64,000 bases of DNA from Aricia agestis (Eukaryota > Arthropoda > Insecta > Lepidoptera > Lycaenidae), in contig NC_056428.1 in the NCBI RefSeq assembly GCF_905147365.1, positions 17,018,001 through 17,082,000 of the forward strand. Reading direction: 5' to 3'. Positions 21,701-32,498 of this stretch are shown piece after piece. The notes under the pieces are model-generated. The model did no database searches. It saw only the letters and a list, made by a program, of their open reading frames with translations, and was not told the DNA's origin. The translations under genes were made by a program, and so were the position numbers. The first letter of the stretch is position 1. Each line of letters begins with the position of its first letter.

Positions 21701-24045
21701 TATTAAGTAATTTGTGTTTAGTCGCGGCATTATGAATTTATTTATTCAATCAAATAATATGTAATACAATAACAGAAGCTTTTGTATAATTAAAAATTAT
21801 TATCATTAAAGTGTTTAAATTTAATCATTATGAAGTTGAATAATTTATTTGAATTGCATGTGCGAGATATTAACAGCTTCTTAAATGTTGGTTTTTTGTT
21901 GACTTTAACAAGCCATGCCCAATGCCCCATATTCGATAAACTTTTAAGCTTCCCAAAAACAATAATGATGGTTTTGATTAATAATGGATGAAATAAAAAA
22001 AAATTGTTATCAAATATTATATTATGTTGCTATGCGAGTTTTTCTCTGAAAATCATTTTCTTAAGCTCTGTATTTTTGGTTTGATTTGTGGAAAAGGTAT
22101 GCTTTTGCGTATTTTTAAAAATGTATACTAAAACTAAGATTATAAGCTAAACAATTTCTTTGCTTCGAGTTGAAAAAATATTTTTGTGCTGGATAGTGCA
22201 TTTATCGAGGGAGGCTATAATTAGCAAAGAGCAAAGAATCAGTGAAAAATGAAAAAAAAACTGGGAAAAATATTTATCTTTAAATTTTTTAAATTTGGGA
22301 ACAGCATTTATTCAAATATTATGTAAACTAGAAAAATATAAGAGGTTATACAGCATTGCGATTTCATATTATGTCGTGGCAAATGTATTTGATAAACTGC
22401 CAATATTATGTGTTTGAATTCAATAGTCTTGATTCGTTTTGGCACGGCTATTACATAATGCTTTGCATGAAAATTATTTTCTGTCATATTAGTGTCGTTC
22501 ATTGGATATGAACATGAAAATGTTTGGACATGAAAAATGAGGACTTTACTTCTATCATGTCATATAAAGTCCAAAAATTAATACAATTTACACAAGAATT
22601 GTGTTATACCTAATTACCCAGTTGTTTTTATTTTGAAGAAATTCAAGTACGTAATAGAGTTTTTTTTAAGTTTTCACTTTTGGAATTATCAGTTTGACCT
22701 ACATAAAATTAGACTGCTTTGCGATTTTATTTATTGTTTTTATTTGCTGGCATATATCTATTATTTGTACTTGCCATGCACAAGCACAACATCTAGTATA
22801 ATATTTAAAAAGCGAAATGATCGAAATTGTTCTTTGCGTAGCTTTGGTATTATCAGGATTCAGGTTGCTTCCTGATTCCTTAAGTTTTTATTTATTTTGT
22901 TTAAATACTAATAACATATTGATTATTAAGTAATTTGTGTTTAGTCGCGGCATTATGAATTTATTTATTAATTCAAATAATATGTAATACAATAACGGAA
23001 GCGTTTGTATAATTAAAAATTACTATCATTAAAGTGTTTAAATTTAATCATTATGAAGTTGAATCATTTATTTGAATTACATATTAACAGCTTCTTAAAT
23101 GTTGGTTTTTTGTTGACTTTAACAAGCCATGCCCAATGCCCCATCCTACTAATATTATGAAGGCGAAAGTTTGTTTGGATGTATAGATGTATGGATGTGT
23201 GGATGTATGGATGTTTGTTACTCTTTCACGCTTCACAAAACTACTGAACGGATTTTAATGAAACTTTACAATATCATAGCTTATACATCAGAATAACACA
23301 TAGGCTACAATTTTAACCGACTTTCAAAACGGGGAAGGTGTTATATTCGTTTTCTTATGTTCAACGATTACTCCGCCGTTTGTTAACCGATTTTCATAAT
23401 TCTTTTGGTATATAGGGTAATATCCCAATTTGGTATTATATTCACAAAAGTGGTGATCTGAAGAAGGATCCATAAGTAATCGAGGGAACTCCTCAAAATT
23501 TATAGGGAAACATGTGGTGACTTCGGTTTCGTGAAAAGTATTCTAAGCATATGCTACCAACAAGTAAGATTTTGCACCGAGGTATACCTGGTATAACTCC
23601 TGATTCTTTATAGATACAAGTTTGGGAGTTTCGGTGTTGTTTTAAGAACGGAAAGCATATGCTACTATACAAATTACAGTTTTGCTTGAACGCGTTAATC
23701 TCAGGAACTACAGGTCCGATTTAAAAACTTATTTCAGTGTTAGATAGCTCATTTATTGAGTAAGGCTATATAATATTATCACGCTAAGACTAATACGACC
23801 GAAGAAACTCAGGAAAATTTGGGAAAACGGGGAAATATTAGAAATTACGAACTACTGGAACAATTTTTATGGCAATATTTGGCACAGATATAGAGTAGAC
23901 CAAATGAAGGGAGTAGGGACATAAGCTATTTTTTATGGGAAAATATTGTACGTTTTCCGTAAAATTCCTAATTTACGCGGGCGAAGCCGCGCGGGACATC
24001 TAGTATTCCATAAACTTTTAAGCTTCCCAAAAACAATAATAACGG
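18788..24045. repeat. Tandem array of four ~1.23 kb units
   Basis: An identical anchor (GCGATTTCATATTATGTCGT) recurs at 18913, 19893, 21130 and 22358, and GCCCCATAT(T)CCATAAAC recurs near 19703, 20697 and 21923. In the fourth unit this anchor is split by a Helitron. Units 3 and 4 are full length. Units 1 and 2 each lack a different ~230 bp part around their shared junction. Each unit includes a block (GAAAAAATATTTTTGTGCTG, then a CATTTATCGAGGGAGGCTAT core) that resembles Helitron interiors at 32559 and 37600, so the unit is probably a diverged Helitron derivative. ORFs inside are not conserved between units. Confidence 0.85.
23144..24003 (+). mobile_element. Non-autonomous Helitron with identifiable empty site
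   Basis: It starts TCCTACTAATATTATGAAGG after A23143 and ends with the hairpin-bearing GCGGGCGAAGCCGCGCGGGA followed by CATCTAG and host T24004. The other units of the tandem array preserve the uninterrupted target GCCCCATATTCC, showing a clean 860 bp insertion between A and T with no duplication. That is diagnostic for Helitrons. No Rep/helicase is encoded. Confidence 0.9.
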
Positions 24046-24383
24046 TTTGTTACTTATTTTCTTATGTCTTTTTTTTCACTAAAGTTGGTGATATTACTTA
24101 TATAAATGTTGAATTGAAAAAAAATCTCAAAATTTCGTTTTAAAAAAGGTGTTTAAATTATTTATTACCTCCGACAAAAATAGTATTTTAAGTTTTTATT
24201 ATGTTTTTTAAGTATGTTGCTGTCTATAGCAGCATGCTCTCTTCATTAACCTTTAATAGAAAGAATATATAGAATGGTCACTATGAACAATGGAGAATGT
24301 TACTAGGTATGCCAAATTGCTTGAAATTTTGTCACAGTAAAGCCTGTATGTATACAAAATACAAATACACTAGTTTTTGTTGC
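24046..24383. other. Unassigned intronic DNA
   Basis: AT-rich, no exon recognised. It ends at the target duplication of the LINE that follows. Confidence 0.35.
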
Positions 24384-24394
24384 AGTCAAAAATA

Positions 24395-24396
<2 letters not shown>

Positions 24397-24436
<40 letters not shown>

Positions 24437-25122
24437 CACGCAGAGAAATGCATTAACGCATTCGACGCAGGGGATGGGGACTCCCGCTGCGGATATGTGG
24501 GGCTCGTCACGGCGAAGATGGTATGTGCCGCGACCCTACCCACTAAAACTCTGCGACGCTCCTCTCGCCACCCAAGACGAAGCCACGGGCACGACACACC
24601 CACCGCAACTCCGTCAGTGGCCGTCCGACCTTTGTCAGACCACACTCATTTGGGGGCGCTTCTCGCCCGGCAGGCCGACAGAGGCCCCACTTGGGGCTTG
24701 CTTGGGCTCTGGTGTCACGATGCACGGAGCGTTTTGTGCATCGTGACCCACTCTGGGACTCGAATTTGATGACGGCGTCCCCACGCCGCCACCACGAGTA
24801 CCCCGGCTAGGGTGGATCATTGTGCTGGCGTCGCGCACGTCTCCGCCTTAGCCGTCTCGAGGGGTCGATCGCCTCCCTTTCCCTGCTGCGTTCGGCCTCC
24901 TCCTTGGCAGCTATAACCTCCTGGGCGAAGGTGTCAACTGCCGTCCACGCGGTCTCGCTACTCAGCATTGCTCGAATGATAGCTGGTAGCGAGAGGTCCT
25001 GTCCAATTGCGGCCACGAGGGCCGCACGCTGTCCTGTCCATGAGGGACAGACCATCACAGTGTGTTCGGCCGTGTCCCTTTCGTCGCCACAATGATGACA
25101 CCTAGTGTCATTCTCTCTCCTT
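24397..25122 (-). mobile_element. 5'-truncated R1-like LINE with 40-A tail
   Basis: Flanked by a perfect 13 bp duplication AGTCAAAAATACC (24384-24396 and 25123-25135). The plus strand begins with 40 uninterrupted T, the poly(A) tail of a - strand element. On the - strand the frame reads RENDTRCHHCGDERDTAEHT and continues to a stop at 24807, the CCHC knuckle and basic C-terminal tail of R1-clade LINE proteins. About 400 bp of GC-rich 3' UTR follow. The reverse transcriptase is missing. The intact tail and duplication point to a recent insertion. Its GC content is far above its neighbours. Confidence 0.85.
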
Positions 25123-25135
25123 AGTCAAAAATACC

Positions 25136-25389
25136 TAGTAGTTTTGATTACATAGGCATTCAAAGTTTCGAAAAATATTGATTCCCGCTAACAGTCCCGC
25201 GACCGCTTGTGACGTCATATCACAATTCCGCCGCGCGGGCCCCATAGAATAAACGTGATTTTTTGCTGTATCTCAACAACGGCAACAGGTAGGCACTTGA
25301 AATTCTCACCAAAGTCTAAATTATATGTATACTTTAATTATAAACTATATTCTCTATTTTAGACGTCGTCTATTTTACACGTCAGAGAC
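25136..25389. other. Unassigned intronic DNA
   Basis: Contains fragments related to the GGCCAAGTGCGAGT repeat (ACGGCAACAGGTAGGCACTT resembles 1137-1150) but no gene. Confidence 0.3.
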
Positions 25390-25672
25390 CGATGCTTCAG
25401 CACGAATGGGCCGGCTCGACCGGAGAAATACCACGTTCTCACAGAAAACTGGCGTGAAACAGCGCTTGCGCTGTGTTTCGCCTAGTGAGTGAGTTTACCG
25501 AAGGCCTAATCCCCTACCCTGTTCCCTTCCCTACCCTCCCCTATTCCCTTTCCATCCCATCCTTATCCTCCCCTATTACCCCGTTCCCCCTTAAAAGGCC
25601 GGCAACGCACCTGCAGCTCTTCTGATGCTGCGAGTGTCCATGGGCGACGGAAGTTGCTTTCCATCAGGTGAC
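25390..25672 (+). mobile_element. Jockey-tail short repeat, + sense
   Basis: Same block order as 7337-7668 in the opposite orientation: TCGACCGGAGAAATACCACG, the CCCTTCCCTACCCTC-rich tract, GGCCGGCAACGCACCTGCAG and TGGGCGACGGAAGTTGCTTT. No coding capacity of its own. Confidence 0.6.
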
Positions 25673-25743
25673 AGGTGAAATATATATAACGGTATGTGTA
25701 TTCATGAGCGAGTCCGATTAGTAAAAAAATACAAATAAATAAT

Positions 25744-25830
25744 CGGTCAAGTGCGAGTCGGACTGGTGCACGAAGAGTTCCGTACCGCTACAGTGATTTT
25801 TGTATGGGAGCCCCCCTTAAATTTTTATAT
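25744..25830 (+). repeat. Fragment of the GGCCAAGTGCGAGT repeat
   Basis: CGGTCAAGTGCGAGTCGGAC, then GTTCCGTACCGCTACAGTG and TATGGGAGCCCCCCTTAA. This is the 5' part of the family seen at 847. Confidence 0.55.
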
Positions 25831-26221
25831 TATTTTAATATTATTATTTAATATTAAAGTACACATAATATGATAGTGTCATAGATAATATAGTCCAGAA
25901 CTACAGAACTTTTCAATCCTCATCGATAGATATTCAGGGATTTCAGCATTTAAACAACTAATTTAAGCATAGTAATATGCCAATATATCAATTTCATCAA
26001 TTGCCATCATCATCACCATAAAGTTATTATGCCACGCTGCACGTATATACTAATATATATACAATAATAGGGTCATGATTGACGGACGGTATTTAATAGC
26101 TAAAACTGTAGTTATATAGCTTTTATTATTATACTACTCATAAACCGCCATCTGTCGTCGTCTATGATAACTATTTGAAACGTAACAAATATCCAGGGCT
26201 GTATTCAGAATTATTATTTTA
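25831..26221. other. Unassigned intronic DNA
   Basis: AT-rich; nothing recognised. Confidence 0.3.
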
Positions 26222-26225
26222 TTAA

Positions 26226-26554
26226 CCGATTCAGTGCGGATGACACGGTAGTGTCATAGATGTTTTCAACGTGTGGCGTATTATATTCTGTGAATTAATA
26301 AACATACATAAGGTTTGCAACATCTGAATAAAAAAAATTAGTAAAACTACTCTAAGTCAACTCAAAACAACGTAGCCTTCCGTTAACATCAATGGTTTGG
26401 GCTCAACTAAACAGTAAACCTTTTTGAACGTGGCGGGTGACACGGTAGCCGTGTCATCTACTTCTATGGCGTATGACACGGATAACCTGTCACGAGAAAA
26501 TTGTGTGCCGCCACGACTGAAAGTCTTCAAAAATGTGCGCCGCATTGAATCGGT
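26226..26554. mobile_element. piggyBac-type MITE (TTAA duplications)
   Basis: CCGATTCAGTGCGG at the left mirrors CCGCATTGAATCGG at the right, and TTAA flanks both ends (26222-26225 and 26555-26558). Inside, GTGACACGGTAG(C)CGTGTCAT-like motifs repeat at both ends. It is 329 bp and non-coding. TTAA target duplication is characteristic of piggyBac-family elements. Confidence 0.75.
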
Positions 26555-26716
26555 TAAGTATCGCAATGACAGTTTTGTTTGCTAATGTTGACGCGCGCTG
26601 ACTTTTGGCCAGCCGTAGGTAATTGATTAATTTTTTTTTCACAAAACTTTTGAAAAAGAGTACTTACCTATTACCTAGTACCCACCCCATTCCCTTCCCT
26701 ACCCTATTACCTCTTA

Positions 26717-27080
26717 AAAGGCCGGCAACGCACCTGCAGCTCTTTTGATGTTGCGAGTGTCCATGGGCTACGAAAGTTGCTTTCCACCAGGTGACCCGTT
26801 TGCTCGTTTGTCTCCTTATTTTACATTAAAAATTCGGTCAAAATTCTAACCCTAATTTTAATGATTGACCTTATTATAATTAATATACATTTCTTAAAGT
26901 TCTGAGTACGTCCCATAATATTTAAGAATTTTGACAACTAGTGTAAGATAGCTGGACTACGTAGTAACATCAACATCGATCTAAGCTAGTAGTTTTGCTT
27001 TTACACGATAGGTGAAATATGGAAAAGTGGGCGGAGCTTGACACCCCCTCACCCCGCAAATTGTCACGCGTTGTTTCTTA
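26717..27080 (-). repeat. Inverted partner of 15451-15804
   Basis: Carries a jockey-LINE tail (26717-26828), then the blocks GTCAAAATTCTAACCCTAAT, ACTACGTAGTAACATCAACA and GGGCGGAGCTTGACACCCCC in inverted order relative to 15451-15804. The copies differ at scattered positions, so the duplication is not recent. Confidence 0.65.
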
Positions 27081-27798
27081 AGGAAAGGGCATTGAGTAAC
27101 TTTGTATGGACCTGTGGCGTCATTTTTTTCCAACGGCCAGGGATTAAACCAATACTATTTTGTAGCACTACATTAGAGAAACATATATTAGTAATAAAAA
27201 TTGTTTTAAGTAATATCGGAGCTGAGCTAAGATTATTTTAGTATATTTATTTTTGCGCCTTATGTTTACAAAATCAAAAGTAATTAACGTTACTTTATGG
27301 AGCTATCCTTAACAGACAGGTATAGAAAGGGTATATTAATCTGTTGGATAAATATTTCTCACTAGCTATTGCCCACGACTTCGTCCGCGTCAAATATATG
27401 AATAATTTAGGTATTGTTCCCATTATTTTACAATGACGATTATTTCCAGTATTTAGCGAATTTTGGCCATAGTTCAGTATGAGTTATGACGCCGGACGCC
27501 ACCATTCGGCAGAATTTTTAGTCTAGCTTTTAATCTACTTCCCGGCTCATACACGTGGAGCTGAAAGAAAGTTTATTAAATTATATTAAAGAATATTAAA
27601 TATTTACTTACACAAAAAATATAAAAAAATCAAAACGGCCCTCTTTAACGGCATTTTTTTGCAAAAGAAAAATAAATAGTTAAAAAACTCATTAAATGAT
27701 GGCGTAGTTGTATGTTGGTTAAGTCATTCTTCTAAAATGTACGAATAACTAAAATAAAAATAAATGATGAAATGACTTGTACTTGTGTCTTAGATATC
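27081..27798. other. Unassigned intronic DNA
   Basis: No exon or complete repeat. The ORF at 27038-27241 is a chance frame. Confidence 0.35.
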
Positions 27799-27834
27799 TA
27801 CAGGTTGTAACCAAAACTAAGTAATAATTATAGT

Positions 27835-28157
27835 GATCTCTTGGCGTACCTAACTCATCGTTGGGCTCAGGCAATCGAGTCGAAGGGAGAAGCATTGGCT
27901 GTTAGTTTGGACATTGCGAAGGCCTTCGATCGGGTATCGCATAAAGCGCTGCTTTCAAAGCTTCCATCATACGGGCAGCCCGAGAAATTATGCAAGTGGG
28001 TCACAAGTTTCTTAGCAGATAGAAGCATAAAGGTCGTAGTTAACGGCGAATGCTCGGAAACTCAGTCTGTTGATGCTGGCGTCCCTCAGGGCTGTGTGCT
28101 ATCGCCTACCTTATTCATACTGCATATCAATGATATGTTAAAGACCAACGGCAATCA
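27835..28157 (+). pseudogene. Jockey LINE reverse transcriptase, 5' half
   Basis: This frame encodes RT motifs of the jockey clade: SLDIAKAFDRVSHKALLSKL (the first catalytic Asp region), then AGVPQGCVLSPTLFILHIND (the PQG..SP motif). It stops matching at the AATCA junction; the following (CAACT)n belongs to the inserted LINE. The frame lacks the fingers and the entire endonuclease. Not functional. Confidence 0.85.
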
Positions 28158-31100
28158 ACTCAACTCAACTCAACTCAACTCAAAAATTTTTATTCAGAAT
28201 AAATTTTTTCAAATATTCTCTAAACGTCGGGGCTACACAGATGCCTACCACCGGTTCGGGAACTAACCCGGCGAGAAGAACCGGCGTAAGAAACTCGCAC
28301 GGGGCCATCTTTTTCTAAAAAGATGGAAAATTACAAAAAATATATTATTATAAAATAACAGTGTCATTATGACTAAATAAAATACAACGAATGTACAATT
28401 ATTATACATATTATAATGAAACAGCTCTGCAGGGGGCGACCTTATTCCCATGGTGTACTATCATTCATGAAATCAGTAACTTTATAGTACGCTTTGGTAC
28501 ACAAACGTTCTTTAACAACTTTTTTAAATCTATTAATTGAGAGATTTTGAACGCTTTCTGGGATCTTATTATAAAGGCGTATACATTGACCTTTAAAAGA
28601 ATTTTTGACTTTAGTAAGTCTAGTCACCGGAATTTCAAGCTTATGTTTATTACGAGTATTTCTCCCATGGGTATCACATTTTTTCGTGAATTGATATATA
28701 TTCTTTTTAACATATAATACATTTGATAGGACATATTGAGAAGCAACAGTTAAGATTCCAGTTTCCTTAAATTTTTCTCTAAGTGAAGTATTACGGGCCA
28801 ACTTGTAGATTGCCCGCACAGCTCGCTTCTGCAGCACAAAAATTGTATTTATATCTGCAGCATTGCCCCACAGCAAAATGCCGTAGGACATAATACTATG
28901 AAAGTAACTAAAATACACTAGACGTGCTGTTGTTTCATCTGAAAATTGTCTAATCTTACTTACTGCATATGCTGCTGAACTGAGTCTGTCGGCCAACCCA
29001 GCAATATGAGGGCCCCACTGAAGCTTGGAGTCTAGTGTAATACCTAAAAATACAGCTGTATCCACTAGCTCCATAACATCACCATTTAAAAGCACATTGG
29101 TTTCCGTTTGCCTTACATTGGGCAATTTGAATTTAATACATTTTGTTTTTTTACTATTAAGTAAAAGATTATTAACACTAAACCAATGTACAATCTTTGA
29201 GAGAGCATTATTTACTTCGTCATAACACGCATTAAGCCGTTTGATATTGAATGTAAGAGATGTATCATCAGCAAATAATACTATCCCATGTTTATCTTTA
29301 ATTAAGAATGGCAGGTCATTTATATAAATAAGAAACAGGAAGGGTCCTAATATAGACCCCTGTGGGACCCCCATTTCAATTTTTGCACCAGCAGATTTTT
29401 TACCATTTATCTCAACCCTCTGAGTTCTATTTGACAAGTACGATTTTAGGAGGGCGAGTGCTGTGCCTTTTATGCCATAGTGACAGAGTTTCCTGACCAA
29501 TGTTTTGTGTTGCACGCAATCAAAGGCCTTTGAGAGATCGCAAAGAACTCCTAGAGCATCCTGCGACGTCTCCCAGGCATTAAAAATACTACTGATCAAT
29601 TCAACGCCTGCGTCTGTAGTAGATCGTCCCTTTGTAAATCCAAATTGTTTATTATGTAAAATATTATTTATATTAAAGTGCGTTAGTAATTGATTCAGTA
29701 TTATCTTTTCATAAATTTTACTCAATGTCGGTAAAATAGATATAGGTCGGAAATTAGACGGGTCCAACTTACTACCAGATTTAAAAAGAGGTAAAACTTT
29801 ACTGTGTTTCATTAGATCAGGAAATACGCCACTTTTTATACAATCATTAAATATAGTCGCTAAGTAGGGCGCGATAACATCGATTATAGATTTAATAACT
29901 TTCATTGATAGGCCCCACAAATCAGTAGTGTTCTTAATATTTAGTAAATTGAAAGTTTTTAAAATGTCTTCAGGACCTACTTCTTTAAATCTAAAGTCGA
30001 TATCACATTCATTTACATTTTCTTTAAGTAACAATATAGCATCATCAGGAGAGTCCTTTAGGTTACTTGTAATTGAAACTGGAATGTCAGCGAAAAATTT
30101 CTCAAAAGCAGTCGCAACATCATTGTCGGAAGTTATATTTTTGTTATCTATATTTAATTTAAAATCTGAGTTGTGACTGGCGACTCTTCCAGTTTCACTT
30201 GCTATTATTTGCCACGTTGTCTTTACTTTATTTTTTGAATTCTTAATTTTATTTCTAATGTGAATAGATTTGGCAGCCCTGCAGACTTGTTTAAATATTT
30301 TTGAATATAATCTTACATAGTTTATAAAGTGTTCACTTTGATTTATAGTCCTTTCATTATAAAGGTCATACAGTTTTAATCTGCTTTTCATAATACCTGG
30401 TGTAGCCCATTCACTAAATTTACTCTTATTGTTTTTTCCAACTGTCTTAGAGGTGAAGGTAGTATCAAAATGGTTTTTAATTAATTTGAAAAGATTACCA
30501 AATGTCATATCTGGACTACTATGATATTCTAAATTTCCAATCTTAGATATAATTTCACCCCTAAACTTCTCAATACGTTTATCATTAATTGGAATACAAG
30601 TACTTTTGTTTTTACATACTTTTTTGAAATTCTTGTTCATGGGGAAAATAGCTCGTTGTCCACAGTGATCAGAGCTTAGTATGTTTAAGACTTCTTTCTT
30701 AAAGGAGTCTATATTGGTAAAAATATTATCAATGCATGTAGCAGAGTTGCCACTGATCCTTGTGGGTTCATAAAACAAATTTGTCAAATTATATGATCTT
30801 AACAAAGAAGTGAATCTAACAGTGGTTGAATTATTGTCTAAAATATTTATATTAAAATCACCACAAAGTAAAATGTGTTTGTTAGATGCACTTATTTTTG
30901 TTAATAAAATCTCCATGTCCTTTTCAAATATATCATATAATCCTAGTGGAGGCCTGTATACACATATAATAATAAAGTTTCCCACCTCTACGCAGGCTAT
31001 TTCAGTTGTTCGTTCTGTAGAGAGGCTCACTAAGTCCTTACGTTCTTTATATTTTAAATTCTTGTTAATTGTATGAGTGAACCACCTCTTATGGCTTTTT

Positions 31101-31335
31101 CTCTGCAGAAAGAACTTGCCAGCTGGTGCATACTATAATTTAACATTATTTCATTTTTCTTGAACCAATGTTCAGTAATACATAAAATATCTACATTATT
31201 GTTATTTAAAAATAAATCAATTTCTAGTTCCTTATTTGACATTCCTTGTATATTTTGATGCACCAGCGTAAGTGAACTAAGTTTACTATTTTGAATTAGA
31301 TCTACAATGCTAGAGACATCCTCTGTTGTCTTATA
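28158..31335 (-). mobile_element. CR1/jockey-superfamily LINE, nearly full ORF2
   Basis: It is inserted in the jockey LINE with candidate AATCA duplications. Its 3' end (plus-strand left) carries a (TTGAG)n tail, seen as five CAACT units at 28156-28180, instead of poly(A). Short tandem tails of this kind are known from CR1-related LINEs. It is truncated at the 5' end just inside the endonuclease domain. The clade is not certain from reading alone; CR1/Daphne-like is my best guess. Confidence 0.75.
28442..31335 (-). pseudogene. LINE ORF2: endonuclease plus reverse transcriptase, one frameshift
   Basis: Read on the - strand, the N-terminal part (31335-31060) has endonuclease motifs (LVHQNIQGM, VDILCITEHWF). 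A frameshift near 31070 leads into an 862-codon frame. That frame continues the APE endonuclease (ICVYRPP, LLCGDFNINIL, SSDHCGQ) and then the reverse transcriptase: NFRPISILPTLSKIYEKII, FTKGRSTTDAG, CDLSKAFDCVQHKTLV, MGVPQGSILGPFLFLIYIND and VLFADDTSLTF with the FADD catalytic pair intact. It ends ...VTDFMNDSTPWE. Apart from the single frameshift and the missing N-terminal residues it is uninterrupted, so it decayed only recently. It would nick target DNA and copy LINE RNA if intact. Confidence 0.85.
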
Positions 31336-31345
31336 AATCATTGCT

Positions 31346-32023
31346 TTGCAGATAATAGATGCTGTTTATACCGGCTCCCCCAATATTTCTCGGATAAATA
31401 TAATTGAAAGTCGAAACGAACTTGTGTCTATAATAGAGAATTCATTGGAGAAAGTCTCTGAATGGGGCAGACGTAACTTAGTCCAATTCAACCCCGTCAA
31501 GACACAAGTCTGCGCGTTCACCGCTAAAAAGTCGCCTATGGTCGTATATCCTCGTTTTGAGGGCACATCTTTAACCATCTCTTCTAGCATTGAAATACTT
31601 GGCGTTAGCATATCGAGTGAAGTCCAGATCCGATATCATCTAGAGGGTAAGGCCAAGTTAGCCTCGAAGAAGCTTGGTGTTCTTAACAGAGCGAGACACT
31701 ACTTCAGTCCGGACCAACGCCTACAACTTTACAAGGCGCAGGTTCGGCCTCATATGGAATATTGTTCTCATCTCTGGGCAGGGGCGCCTAAATACCAACC
31801 GTTCTCTCTGGATCGTATCCAACGAAGGGTCGCTCGAATTGTTTACGGTCATAATGTTTCAAACAGCTTGGACCCCTTGGAATTACGCCGAGATGTAGCT
31901 TCACTCTACATCCTCTATCGGTTGTATCACGGGGAGTGCTCTGAGGAATTGTTCGAAATCATACCACCTGCAACTTTTCGCCATCGTCCCACGCGAAAAA
32001 TATACCATCCTCTATTACCTTGA
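31346..32023 (+). pseudogene. Jockey LINE reverse transcriptase, 3' half
   Basis: Continues the polyprotein cut at 28157. Just after the junction a different frame still reads HCFAD, so the catalytic FADD box is both altered and frameshifted. The frame then gives SEWGRRNLVQFNPVKTQVCA, ILGVSISSEVQ, LGVLNRARHYFSPDQRLQLY and the MEYCSHLWAGAPKYQ region typical of jockey proteins. Two stops near 32021 and further frame changes precede the C-terminal [10 protein letters not shown] region at about 32155-32185. Confidence 0.85.
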
Positions 32024-32498
32024 TGAGTGGCAGTCTTCCACGGTGCGTTTCTCGCGTAACTTTCTGCCGCGCACTGTAAAACTCTGGAACGAACTGTCAC
32101 CAGCATTTCCGGACCTATACGACCTGCAAACCTTCAAGAAGAGAGCGTATTCCCTCTTAAAAGGCCGGCAACGCACCTGCAGCAGCTCTTCTGATGTTGC
32201 GGGTGTCCATGGGCGACGGTAGTTGCTTTCCATCAGGTGACCCGTTTGCTCGTGTGCCCCCTCATTTTATATAAAAAAAAACTTTAGTTAGAGTCTATTA
32301 TATTATGTGCAGCGCTGAAAGACATTTTTTTTTGTGATTTGCATGGGCAAGTGCCCTGGCGTAAACAGTTTCCCCATACAAAAGTAAAAAAAAAATGTTC
32401 TCTTTCAGCGCTACTACTTTTACACTAAACTCTATACACGAGACTCATACACAGTACACACCCTAAAGTATAATCACTTAGTTTTGTTATACCTTGTA

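Larger units (their letters stand above)
27832..32281 (+). mobile_element. 5'-truncated jockey-clade LINE, interrupted
   Basis: The two halves, 27832-28157 and 31336-32281, form one element whose reverse transcriptase is cut by the - strand LINE at 28158-31335. A 5 bp AATCA copy is present at both junctions (28153-28157, 31336-31340). It ends in a short A run near 32272-32281. The 3' terminal 250 bases are the source of the many short tails elsewhere in the window. The 5' half of the ORF and the endonuclease are missing. Confidence 0.8.
27801..32496. mobile_element. Mariner-type MITE split by a nested LINE pair
   Basis: The left end (CAGGTTGTAACCAAAACTAA, 27801 to about 27832) and the rest (about 32282 to 32496, ending TTTTGTTATACCTTG) together match the foldback MITE at 14858-15116. 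Both outer borders are TA. The two parts are separated by 4.45 kb of jockey LINE, which itself contains a second LINE. Confidence 0.75.

Noticed and set aside
19607..22875. Recurrent 60-80 codon ORFs in the 1.23 kb units
   Set aside because: The frames are not preserved from unit to unit, so they are not coding.
24297..24769. Two + strand ORFs with poly-F runs
   Set aside because: They translate the complement of a LINE poly(A) tail and 3' UTR.
28163..28266. Continuation of the + strand RT frame past the AATCA junction
   Set aside because: These codons read through the (CAACT)n tail and 3' UTR of the inserted - strand LINE; they are not part of the jockey protein.
28153..31340. AATCA as certain target duplication of the inner LINE
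   Set aside because: Only five bases and inside simple sequence; kept as a candidate, not as proof.
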